Shown here one piece after another: positions 46,300-54,276 of a stretch of DNA of 60,923 nt. The DNA comes from a bacterium (GTDB taxonomy: Bacteria; UBP14; UBA6098). Within the stretch, counting starts at the first letter, position 1; the number at the start of each line of letters is the position of its first letter. The stretch covers positions 1-60,923 of the forward strand of contig JAGLDC010000060.1 of assembly GCA_023145965.1 (NCBI GenBank). Reading direction: 5' to 3'. Both the position numbers and the translations under genes were made by a program. The notes below the pieces were generated by a model, which had not been told where the DNA came from, ran no database searches, and saw only the letters and a list, made by a program, of their open reading frames with translations.

Positions 46300-49101
46300 A
46301 TGCACCTTCCGAAAGTGAGGGTCCTTGCCTTGTATATGGCTATTACTTGGGCCTTACTAAGCCTTTCGGGGTGTGTTCAGGAATCGACGGCACCTGCCGT
46401 TCCAACCGGTGTCCAAGTTACAGACATCCCAGCCGACGACGGAACAAATATCGTTCTTGCTTGGAGGCATTATAAAGCCTCTATTGCTAAGCAATATCAA
46501 GTATATTATTCCGTTGCGAAAGATTCTCTCGAAAATGAGGATCTCACCGATGAACTGACTCCATTAACGAGGTCGGTTCAGGTTGCTGTTACCACCCAAA
46601 TCGACACAATTGCCGATAATGTTTGCGATCTGGATTACTACATCGTCCTGGATAACCCCTCGAGCGAAAACCCGGGAGTAAGTTTAGTTAAAGCCACCAG
46701 CGAAAATAGAGATTCGCTTGCCTCTATCGGCGAGAAAGTTCTTCAAGTAGAAAGCGAACTTGCGCCTTTAGATCAAGATTCCAAGAAAATCGTCTTCGCT
46801 CAAGGCAATTTTTATCGTATTCAGTTGCCTGACAACGCTGAAGAGACGATTAAAACGACCATAGAAAATGCTACACTCGCTACCGACTCAACTGGTTTGA
46901 CCATTGTCGAAGGCAATAACTCACTCATATTCGAAGTGGGTATGGCACCAGAAGAAAAAGCATTCCGTGAAGCCGGCGAGAGGATACTCGAATTCGATCC
47001 TTCGATGAGTGAGTATTTCTTCAAGTATGGTAATAAGATAGTTGCTATCGTAACCGAGGATAAAAGATACACCCTCGATTTCGATGTTGTTCAAACTATA
47101 ATCCGCGGAACTATCGACCCCGGGACAAATTATTTTTACAAAATCGTCGCTAAAGATGGAAAATCTTCATCCTCTACTGAGATTATGGAATTCACTGCAG
47201 TCGATGAACCACCGGTTCCAGCCAGTGATATTTCGGCTCGTTTCGATTCTGAACGAGGTGAGGTATTTTTCTCTTGGATGGGTTATATGCCCAGTCTAGG
47301 GGCATTTAAGGATATCCACGACTATTCTATCCATCGTTATTCGCCCTCAGATTCTACAATGGATGCTGGCGAGGTAGTGGGAACTTATGCTCCGGATTTC
47401 GGAAATGCTATCATCAAAGGAACATTCTCAGAAGATGATATGTTCTATATAGCGACTCGCGATAATTCAGAGCATCGCACCGTTAGTGAGCCTTTCGCCT
47501 TGGTGGTTGACAAATTCTCCCCTCCAGCTCTTATCGAACCTTTGGATGTTGTCGATGTCAAGAATGACGATGGCTCAGCGCTTTCGATTCACTGGGGTGT
47601 TCCTCAAATAGCGCTCGATATAGTTATTACCGATCCTTTACCTCAGTTCGAGGATAGAGAAATACCCGCCAATTACTATTTAATCCCAACCGAAACCGGC
47701 CATAAGCTGACTCAATTCGAGCCGGGAGATAGCCTTATCCCGCCATCTGCCTCTCCGGTCCTAGGTATTCAACAAACCGAGATAGCGGACAGGTTCGATG
47801 TAACAGCTTCGTATCGCATGTATGTCAACGATGACCATGATGTATTTTATGCGAAGCTTAAGCTCGACGATGGCAAGTTTGTAAACGATTTCAATAATGT
47901 TGGTTCATTCATTTTCCAAGGATTAGAGGCTGGCGAACATACATTTGAAGCGGTTCTCCTGAACTCTGCAGGCAAGGATCTCGAAAATCCTGATGCACGG
48001 ATTTCGAGAACTCTTATTGTAGATCACCCCGGGGCATTCCGTAGCGAAAAGGATGAAGAATATATCGAGATATGGCGCGGCAATACTGAGATAAAAAAGG
48101 ATGAAGATATCTTACTCGATGGCGTTCCGGGATTCGATCCTGAAAACAAGTATACCTTCCAGCTATTTGGCATGGCAGAGTTAATCGACAAGCAACTTAA
48201 AGATTCATATCCAGATAGTTTACGAGACAAGGGAGAGTATTATTATTTCGTTCGAGAAATCGGTCCTGACGGTTCTTTTTCGGATAGCAAGATTTTTGGG
48301 CCTATAACGCCTCGCTCTCAGTTCTTCCATTCCGAGAAATCCATGGTATTGGCGCTTGTAATTCTGTTCATAGCTTTCGTTAATATATTCCTACATCTGG
48401 CTCGTAAAGGGCAGAATTTCTATCTTCGCCCAATCGCTGGAATTGCTCATCTCGATGAGGCACTGGGAAGAGCTACAGAGATGGGAAGACCGATACTATA
48501 TGTTCTCGGTCTCACGGGAATCAGCGACATCGCAACGCTGGCCGGTCTTACTATTCTTGGCCGAGTTGCAAAGAAATCCGCTGAGTTTCAGACGAGAATA
48601 CTCGTTCCTTGTGTTGACCCAATTGTTATGATTGTGGCGCAAGAGACGGTGAAGACTGCTTGTATGGATGCTGGAAGACCGGATATGTATAATGAGGACG
48701 ATGTCTTCTATGCTGCCGGCAGCCAGTTTTCCTATGCTGCGGCTGTAGCTGGTTTGATGGTTAGGCACAAAACAGCAGCTAATTTCTACATGGGCATGTT
48801 CTTTGCCGAGTCGCTAATTCTGACTGAAACCGGTTCGATGACCGGTTCGATTCAGATAGCTGGCACAGATGCAGTCACGCAGATACCGTTCTTTATTACG
48901 ACTTGCGACTATACGCTTATCGGAGAAGAGCTTTATGCTGCCTCAGCCTATCTCTCGAAAGATCCACTTCAGGTCGGGACACTCAAAGCCCAGGATATGC
49001 TTAAAGTTATCTATATGCTGCTCATCGTTCTTGGGACGGTCGCCATGACCACCGGGTTCATGTGGTTTGTTAACCTATTTAAAATCCGGCTGGAACAATA
49101 A
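46300..49101 (+). CDS. Lipoprotein with FN3-like repeats and membrane-embedded DUF6754-type domain
   Basis: 933 residues. It starts with a lipoprotein-like signal (LSLSGC), then an extracytoplasmic region to about residue 680 containing FN3-like strands (VPTGVQVTD...NIVLAWRHY; VDVKNDDGSALSIHWGVP). A membrane segment lies at about 682-703, then a domain (710-933) with RPIAGIAHLDEALGRATEMGRPILYVLG, GSQFSYAAAVAGLM and TETGSMTGSIQIAGTDAV, and a last membrane segment. The C-terminal domain matches what I know as DUF6754, a family of unknown function in candidate phyla. The ATG at 46300 is chosen because AAAGGAG lies before it and it yields the lipobox; the frame is open further upstream. It is the first gene of a four-gene membrane operon. 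Confidence 0.82.
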   Translation: MHLPKVRVLALYMAITWALLSLSGCVQESTAPAVPTGVQVTDIPADDGTNIVLAWRHYKASIAKQYQVYYSVAKDSLENEDLTDELTPLTRSVQVAVTTQIDTIADNVCDLDYYIVLDNPSSENPGVSLVKATSENRDSLASIGEKVLQVESELAPLDQDSKKIVFAQGNFYRIQLPDNAEETIKTTIENATLATDSTGLTIVEGNNSLIFEVGMAPEEKAFREAGERILEFDPSMSEYFFKYGNKIVAIVTEDKRYTLDFDVVQTIIRGTIDPGTNYFYKIVAKDGKSSSSTEIMEFTAVDEPPVPASDISARFDSERGEVFFSWMGYMPSLGAFKDIHDYSIHRYSPSDSTMDAGEVVGTYAPDFGNAIIKGTFSEDDMFYIATRDNSEHRTVSEPFALVVDKFSPPALIEPLDVVDVKNDDGSALSIHWGVPQIALDIVITDPLPQFEDREIPANYYLIPTETGHKLTQFEPGDSLIPPSASPVLGIQQTEIADRFDVTASYRMYVNDDHDVFYAKLKLDDGKFVNDFNNVGSFIFQGLEAGEHTFEAVLLNSAGKDLENPDARISRTLIVDHPGAFRSEKDEEYIEIWRGNTEIKKDEDILLDGVPGFDPENKYTFQLFGMAELIDKQLKDSYPDSLRDKGEYYYFVREIGPDGSFSDSKIFGPITPRSQFFHSEKSMVLALVILFIAFVNIFLHLARKGQNFYLRPIAGIAHLDEALGRATEMGRPILYVLGLTGISDIATLAGLTILGRVAKKSAEFQTRILVPCVDPIVMIVAQETVKTACMDAGRPDMYNEDDVFYAAGSQFSYAAAVAGLMVRHKTAANFYMGMFFAESLILTETGSMTGSIQIAGTDAVTQIPFFITTCDYTLIGEELYAASAYLSKDPLQVGTLKAQDMLKVIYMLLIVLGTVAMTTGFMWFVNLFKIRLEQ

Positions 49102-49110
49102 GGAGGCCCC

Positions 49111-49767
49111 ATGCTTTGGAAAAAACAAATACCACTTGCAATAACATTTATAATGGGGTTGATATTCGGAGTCCAGTATTTCGTTCCGCATAGAATTAGC
49201 GATGCTATCTTCAATACCTATATCGATTGGGGTATTGTTATCGGGATTTTTGGCGGAATTCTAGCTTATATCAGCTTCTATCGCGCCCATGCGATGAGAA
49301 TCAAGAAAAAGGCACCTGCATGGCCGTATTCGCTCGTTGCTATAACTATTTCTGTAGTGATGATCCTGTTTGGCTTCATTAAGGGCACAGAGTCGGGCAC
49401 GGTTTTCTCGAACATGTATTTCTACATTCTTGTTTCTATCGAGGGGACTATGTTCAGCCTTTTGGCTTTTTACATCTCGAGTGCAGCCTATAGGGCTTTT
49501 CGCGCTCGTAGTGTACAAGCCACAGCGCTTCTTATTGCCGCTATCATCGTTATGCTTGGAAGAATTCCCTTAGGCGAACAATTAAGCGTATGGAAATACA
49601 TCTGGCATGGCGCACCATCATTCCCAGATATTGCTAACTGGATATTAAATGTCCCTAACATGGCCGCTAAGAGAGCGATGCAACTTGGCATTGGACTTGG
49701 AATTATGATGCTTAGTCTTAAGATCGTTCTCGGTATTGAGCGTTCATATATGGGTAGCGGAGATTAA
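49111..49767 (+). CDS. Polytopic membrane protein of the DUF6754-type operon
   Basis: 218 residues with about six hydrophobic segments (near 9-27, 40-58, 69-89, 100-124, 135-152, 188-208). No recognised family. It starts 9 nt after the first gene with AAGGAGG upstream and lies 11 nt before the next, so the proteins are probably subunits of one inner-membrane complex. Nothing in it suggests a transporter family I can name. Confidence 0.8.
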   Translation: MLWKKQIPLAITFIMGLIFGVQYFVPHRISDAIFNTYIDWGIVIGIFGGILAYISFYRAHAMRIKKKAPAWPYSLVAITISVVMILFGFIKGTESGTVFSNMYFYILVSIEGTMFSLLAFYISSAAYRAFRARSVQATALLIAAIIVMLGRIPLGEQLSVWKYIWHGAPSFPDIANWILNVPNMAAKRAMQLGIGLGIMMLSLKIVLGIERSYMGSGD

Positions 49768-49778
49768 GGGAGTATGAA

Positions 49779-50618
49779 ATGGCAGAAATGAAACAAGAAA
49801 ATACATTCTGGGAACGATTAATTCAAATAGACAGACGAATTATCTATGTGATTATCGCTCTCGCTATGATACTTCCCTTCTTCTTCCAGATGGGTTTACC
49901 TATTCCGGCAACCAAGGAGGTTAAAGATGTTTATGATCTTATCGAAGGTTTTAAACCCAACGATGTAGTTGTTTTATCGGCGGACTTTGATCCTTCGGTT
50001 TCTCCTGAGCTGTTGCCCATGTTCGATGCACTGTTCAGGCATTGCTTAAAGACTGACGTTAAAGTTATCGCTATGAGCCTTTATATTCAGGGCCCTGGTC
50101 TTATAGAGCCGGTTATACATCAAGCGGCGAAAGACTATAATAAAACTAACGGCCTGGATTATGCATTCCTTGGGTGGCAATATGGATACAGTCTTGTGGT
50201 AATCAACATGATGGAGGACCTCAAGAGAACCTTCCCCATCGATTATTATGGGACTCGCACCGATGATTTACCTGTACTCCGCGGCGTGGACAATTACAGC
50301 GATTTCGATCTTATCACATCGATGAATGGATCGTCTATGTATTTGACATGGTTATTATATGCGCACGAGCCATATAATGTTGCCCTAGCCTGTGGAGTAA
50401 CGGCGGTTTCAGCGGCGGATGTATATCCATACATCCAGTCCGGTCAATTTGTCGGAATGCTCGGAGGTCTCAAGGGTGCGGCCGAATATGAAACTCTTAT
50501 TGGTGAGAAGAGAATGGCTACGATGGGCATGGAAGCACAGAATTGGGCTCACATTATCATCATACTATTCATAATCATAGGAAATATCGGCTACTTAATA
50601 ATAGGCAGAAAAAAATAG
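49779..50618 (+). CDS. Membrane-anchored extracytoplasmic Rossmann-like protein of the DUF6754-type operon
   Basis: 279 residues: a cytoplasmic N-terminal stretch, one membrane segment (about 23-43, YVIIALAMILPFFFQMG), a soluble alpha/beta domain (50-255, beginning VVVLSADFDPSVSPELLPMFDALF and with KVIAMSLYIQGPGL and VALACGVTAVSAADV), and a C-terminal membrane segment (258-276). Conserved features include DLITSMNG and GQFVGMLGGLKGAAEYE. The function is unknown. Two membrane anchors with the domain outside the cytoplasm suggest sensing or assembly at the periplasmic face, which is inference. Confidence 0.78.
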   Translation: MAEMKQENTFWERLIQIDRRIIYVIIALAMILPFFFQMGLPIPATKEVKDVYDLIEGFKPNDVVVLSADFDPSVSPELLPMFDALFRHCLKTDVKVIAMSLYIQGPGLIEPVIHQAAKDYNKTNGLDYAFLGWQYGYSLVVINMMEDLKRTFPIDYYGTRTDDLPVLRGVDNYSDFDLITSMNGSSMYLTWLLYAHEPYNVALACGVTAVSAADVYPYIQSGQFVGMLGGLKGAAEYETLIGEKRMATMGMEAQNWAHIIIILFIIIGNIGYLIIGRKK

Positions 50619-50629
50619 GAGGAATGAAC

Positions 50630-51259
50630 ATGCATATTTCCACAAATCCATGGGTATGGCTCGGCGTGTTCTTCACCCTCAGCGTGTTGAGCTTTCTGTA
50701 CAAGGATAATCCCTTTTACAAACTGGCGGAGCATGTGACGGTTGGAGTTTCCATCGGTTACGGCATCGTCATCTGGTGGACAAACACAGTCTATCCGAGG
50801 TTTATAATACCCGTATTCGAGAACGGTGAATTCGTTCTTATCATCCCGGCAATTCTCGGTCTTATGATGGTTCTTAGGATTGTGCCAAAGTGGAGCTGGC
50901 TATCGCGATATGCTATATGTTTCACAGTCGGCGCAGGCGCAGGCATGGGCATACCAAGAAGTATGCAAGCCTCTGTGCTTAGGCAGTTAGAGGCAACCAT
51001 GCTACCTTTAAGTTTCACATCGACAACCGGAATCAATAACATCGTTATATTTATCGGTGTTTTGACAGTTCTTATTTACTTCTTCTTTTCGAAGGAGCAT
51101 AAGGGCCTTTTCGGGGGCGTTGCTAAAATTGGCATCTGGTTTTTAATGGTCGGATTCGGTGCGACATTCGGTTACACAGTGATGGCGCGTCTTTCGCTGT
51201 TTATCGGACGCGTGCTTTTCATCCTCCAAGATTTCCTTGGAATAAACCTCGCTGGATAA
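50630..51259 (+). CDS. Polytopic membrane protein of the DUF6754-type operon
   Basis: 209 residues with about six membrane segments, including WVWLGVFFTLSVLSFLY, VGVSIGYGIVIWW and FVLIIPAILGLMMVL. The frame overlaps the previous gene upstream, but TAGGAGG at 50615-50621 with 8-nt spacing points to the ATG at 50630; the ATG at 50624 is too close. Between predicted helices 4 and 5 lies a conserved-looking polar loop (GMGIPRSMQASVLRQLEAT). No family is recognised. It is the last membrane subunit of the four-gene set. Confidence 0.78.
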   Translation: MHISTNPWVWLGVFFTLSVLSFLYKDNPFYKLAEHVTVGVSIGYGIVIWWTNTVYPRFIIPVFENGEFVLIIPAILGLMMVLRIVPKWSWLSRYAICFTVGAGAGMGIPRSMQASVLRQLEATMLPLSFTSTTGINNIVIFIGVLTVLIYFFFSKEHKGLFGGVAKIGIWFLMVGFGATFGYTVMARLSLFIGRVLFILQDFLGINLAG

Positions 51260-51262
51260 GAA

Positions 51263-51958
51263 TTGCGCGTTACACTCTTGAAAATAATTGCGGTGCTTGC
51301 TTTCGCAAGCGCCGCAATTTCTTTGGACCCACCAGATAAAAAAATAATGGAAGGATTCTTCAAAGAAAGACTCTCAAAGACCTCAGATAAAAAAATAATA
51401 GAAGGATTCTTAAAAGAAAGACTCTCCAAAACCTCGACTTGGACTGCTAATGTCCATTGCAAAGTAATATTCAATGATGAAACTACTGTCGATACAGTCG
51501 ATTCGGGATTTACCTGGGATTTATCAGGATCGAGCCAGGCATTTTCATTCTCGGGTATTCCTTATTCACTCGATGCGGAGGATTTTTTAACTCCAATAAA
51601 ACTGGCAGCATCGGATATCGATTCGGTTGCGGTCAACAAATCGCGCACACGATTCGATGGAATAATGTGCTGGAAGGCTAGATTTTATAAGGATAATACT
51701 TGTTATGAAATTTTGTTTTCCGGCGATGGTTTATTCAAAGTAATTAAGATGGAGCGAAAAAATCGAGGTAAAGCCAATTCTGATGATATTTGGCTTTTTA
51801 AACAGGTAGGGCGCGATAAGGATATTCCGGTTAAGATGACTCGCTCGGTAGAATTCGGATGGGGTGAGGATGGAAGCGGAATAATATCCACTGTCGAGCT
51901 TATGGATTTTCACGAAGTTTCCTCGGAAAGCGTCCCTTTAGATAATACATCGCAATAG
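51263..51958 (+). CDS. Secreted protein with recent internal duplication (LolA-like strands possible)
   Basis: 231 residues. The start is TTG at 51263, 3 nt after the previous stop; it is chosen because it produces a clean signal peptide (VTLLKIIAVLAFASAAIS). Residues 25-58 are two near-identical 17-residue helical repeats (DKKIMEGFFKERLSKTS and DKKIIEGFLKERLSKTS). The rest is strand-rich (TWTANVHCKVIFNDE, MCWKARFYKDNTCYEILFSGDGLFKVIKMER) and recalls LolA/LolB-like lipoprotein carriers, but that is a weak guess. The 3' end overlaps the convergent gene at 51900 by 59 bp. Confidence 0.75.
   Translation: MRVTLLKIIAVLAFASAAISLDPPDKKIMEGFFKERLSKTSDKKIIEGFLKERLSKTSTWTANVHCKVIFNDETTVDTVDSGFTWDLSGSSQAFSFSGIPYSLDAEDFLTPIKLAASDIDSVAVNKSRTRFDGIMCWKARFYKDNTCYEILFSGDGLFKVIKMERKNRGKANSDDIWLFKQVGRDKDIPVKMTRSVEFGWGEDGSGIISTVELMDFHEVSSESVPLDNTSQ
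51335..51436 (+). repeat. 51-bp in-frame tandem duplication
   Basis: Units 51335-51385 and 51386-51436 differ at only five positions, three of them synonymous-type changes. The unit encodes a 17-residue charged helix at the mature N terminus of the secreted protein. Confidence 0.9.
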
Positions 51959-52283
51959 CCGGCCCGCAAAACTCCTCGTGATAAAAAACTATTCCCTCGA
52001 TATCTATATCGGTTCGAAACAAACTATCGGAAATCTCGAAACCTATCGGGAATATTGGGATCGTTATATCAGGTTTCGACATAAGATGCAAGGTTTTTCC
52101 CTTTTCTAAAAAAACTCCTTTTAGCCTGACTGTATCATCCATGAACGCGGGAAAGTCCTCGTTAATATCGGCTATTTTAGCCTTAGTCGGACTTTCGCTA
52201 GGGTCTCCATATTCGACAACCTGACCACATGCTAGGAAAAAAAGGGAAAACAACGCCAAATAAATTTTATTAAACTTGCTCAT
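51900..52283 (-). CDS. Small lipoprotein, possible OB-fold
   Basis: 127 residues. The lipoprotein signal peptide has lipobox FLAC (Cys19). The remaining domain is strand-rich (DTVRLKGVFLEKGKTLHLMS, TDIDIEGIVFYHEEFCGPAIAMYYLKG), compatible with a small OB-like barrel as in DUF4920-type proteins. The assignment is weak. The ATG overlaps the upstream UshA-like gene stop as ATGA, so the two are co-expressed. It converges with and overlaps the plus-strand gene ending at 51958. Confidence 0.8.
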   Translation of the reverse strand: MSKFNKIYLALFSLFFLACGQVVEYGDPSESPTKAKIADINEDFPAFMDDTVRLKGVFLEKGKTLHLMSKPDITIPIFPIGFEISDSLFRTDIDIEGIVFYHEEFCGPAIAMYYLKGRFPRKLRENP

Positions 52284-53797
52284 GGAGCTATACGTATGCG
52301 GTCCTCGAATCTTGGTATGACAACATTATCTTTGAGATAATCTATCAAGAGTTCTGCAATAGGTTGACCTGTTTTGTAAGTTATATCTTCGAGTTCACTA
52401 TAACCGAAACCGCCATCGGCCACAAAATCTGTTGTGGCTATAATATATTCGGCTTTCGGATTAAGCTTCTTCCCCATAATAAATATTTCAGAAATCGAAA
52501 ATGGCTCACCATCTGAGTAATGTGAAGTATCTATCTGAATCGAAACACCTCCGACCTGAAGAAATCCTCCGTGAATCAAGCCGATAAAATTCACCGATTT
52601 ATTTAGAATAAGCGATAAAGTCAAACCATCGATAGTGAGGATGGCAGTTTGTTCATTATAAGGCAATAAATCCAGAATATCGATATCTGTAACTGGACCA
52701 ATTGGGATAATCTGATCTCCAAATATCGAGCCGGCAGGCACAAGCGCAACATCAGCCTCAGGGTGATTGTGTAATAGGGCATCGGTAAGTAGATTCCCAA
52801 AATTAGATTCGCCAGTAGCAAGAATAGCATCCCGGGCATCGAGTTCTGAGGTGATCACAAATAGCGTTTCTGGTTGAGGTAGAGATTTGGTAAATGATTC
52901 TACAATGTCAAAGGCATTTTGGTCGGGTGATATTTTTTCATCGAGATATTGCGAACTCCATCTGTAATCTATAAGCTCGTCGGATTCGCTCCAGGTCGAA
53001 CCCAGAATACCAAGCATAGCTCCTCTCTCACAAGCGCAACCAATTATTGTGCAACATCCGCGCTCGTTACGAATAACAATAGGCTCATCTTCGTAACTAT
53101 GCCATTCACCGGAAATAATAAGATCAATCTCGCAAATCGAACTGGCGATAGAAATATTATCCTCTGGGCCTAGTTGCGACAACAAAACAATAACATCGCA
53201 TTTTTCGTCGAGTATATCGACTGTTTGCCTCACAACAGCGATAATATCCTCTTCAAGCTCCACAACACCATAGGGGCGAGCCGGAGTCTCAGGAGATAAT
53301 ATACCAAAAATCCCTACAATAAGACCACCTCGTTCTGTCGTAGTGTACGAAACTACGTGCCTGCAAATCTTGCACTGAGGGGGTGCAATAAGGTTCGATA
53401 ATACTATCGGAAATCTCGCTAAATGAGCCCACTTATCAAGATAATCCTCCCCCATTGCAAGTTCCTCCGCACCTAGGAGCATGGCATCGTAACGATCTAG
53501 ATTCATAAGCTCGACCTCAGGGATACCACCCCCAAAACTATACTGGAAACCTCCAAAATGATTCCCCCCATCGAGAAGAATGAATCGATCAGAACGAAGA
53601 CGGAGATCACGAATTAGCCTCGATGCACGGACCGAACCACCTAAAGAACCAGAATCAGAATCAATAGGCGTAAGCTGACTTCTGAAATTTGTGGTAAAAG
53701 CAAAAGTTATGTTTCTCTCCACTCCAAAAACGGTAACAATAAAAAATAAAAATATTGTCGCTAAATAAATCCTATTTAACCTCGTGAAACCCAACAT
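52280..53797 (-). CDS. UshA/5'-nucleotidase family protein with degenerate active site
   Basis: 505 residues: signal peptide (1-26), metallophosphoesterase-like domain (about 28-265) and 5'-nucleotidase C-terminal domain (about 310-490). The fold markers are clear, but the metal ligands are changed. The first DxH motif reads TNFRS (36-40), GGD reads GGN (77-79), GNHE reads GAEE (109-112), LSHLG reads LSQLG (206-210), and GHxH reads GEWH (230-233). In the C-terminal domain NGGxR reads PAGSI and GGDGY reads GGFGY, although GGFLQVGG is intact. It is probably a non-catalytic, exported ligand-binding or scaffold protein. A promoter is at 53842-53870, and it is co-transcribed with the lipoprotein gene. 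Confidence 0.88.
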   Translation of the reverse strand: MLGFTRLNRIYLATIFLFFIVTVFGVERNITFAFTTNFRSQLTPIDSDSGSLGGSVRASRLIRDLRLRSDRFILLDGGNHFGGFQYSFGGGIPEVELMNLDRYDAMLLGAEELAMGEDYLDKWAHLARFPIVLSNLIAPPQCKICRHVVSYTTTERGGLIVGIFGILSPETPARPYGVVELEEDIIAVVRQTVDILDEKCDVIVLLSQLGPEDNISIASSICEIDLIISGEWHSYEDEPIVIRNERGCCTIIGCACERGAMLGILGSTWSESDELIDYRWSSQYLDEKISPDQNAFDIVESFTKSLPQPETLFVITSELDARDAILATGESNFGNLLTDALLHNHPEADVALVPAGSIFGDQIIPIGPVTDIDILDLLPYNEQTAILTIDGLTLSLILNKSVNFIGLIHGGFLQVGGVSIQIDTSHYSDGEPFSISEIFIMGKKLNPKAEYIIATTDFVADGGFGYSELEDITYKTGQPIAELLIDYLKDNVVIPRFEDRIRIAP

Positions 53798-53841
53798 AGG
53801 TTATCCCATTTGAAAATCCCAATACCAAATTGATTAGAATT

Positions 53842-53870
53842 ATATTAGTGCATCAAGATAACTATTGCAA
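53842..53870 (-). promoter_or_regulatory. Promoter of the UshA-like gene
   Basis: On the minus strand TTGCAA (53870-53865), 17-nt spacer, TAATAT (53847-53842). The start would be near 53835, giving a leader of about 38 nt. The -10 is identical to that of the giant-gene promoter. Confidence 0.55.
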
Positions 53871-53949
53871 GAGCAAAAAAAGTGGCAACCAATTAACCTA
53901 ATTATCTTGAAATCAATATAAAATATAAAAAATCGGGGGATGATTAAGG

Positions 53950-54093
53950 ACGCTGGCGCGGGAGAAGGGGCGATGGCACGGAATTTGCCCAAAACGCAAA
54001 TTCCGTGACAACGCAGGTGTTCGAAGGGATTTTTGCGCTGGTAAATAAAACTCCTAATACAAAACTTACGAAAAAGCAAAAATCGTGACAGCG
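53950..54093 (+). repeat. Palindromic intergenic element, copy C (complete long form)
   Basis: Complete two-module copy of 144 bp. Left end ACGCTGGCGCG. First hairpin CACGGAATTTGC (53977-53988) with GCAAATTCCGTG (53996-54007), a perfect 12-bp stem with a 7-nt loop. Second hairpin GATTTTTGC (54028-54036) with GCAAAAATC (54076-54084), with a private GTAA/TTAC pair in the loop. Right end CGTGACAGCG. Confidence 0.9.
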
Positions 54094-54276
54094 GCCATCA
54101 ACGGTAAAGGACATTTGTGTCCAACATTTCTTGATTCACTCACTAGTGTTATACCCAGCAAACCTAACAAAAAAAGATGCCGACCCGGGGGAAATCGCAT
54201 TAGTTGTTAATTCTCGGGTGAATAGCCTGAAAAGCCAGCGCTATCGATCATGCGGACACATGTAGATAACCTCGCT

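Larger units (their letters stand above)
53798..54276. other. 479-bp gap between the UshA-like and gingipain-like genes
   Basis: It contains the minus-strand promoter (53842-53870), palindromic element C (53950-54093) and a small GGACA/TGTCC hairpin (54109-54122). No gene is supported, although short open frames cross the repeat. Confidence 0.6.

Noticed and set aside
53840-54079. 79-codon minus-strand frame in the gap after the gingipain-like gene
   Set aside because: It spans element C and the promoter of the next gene.
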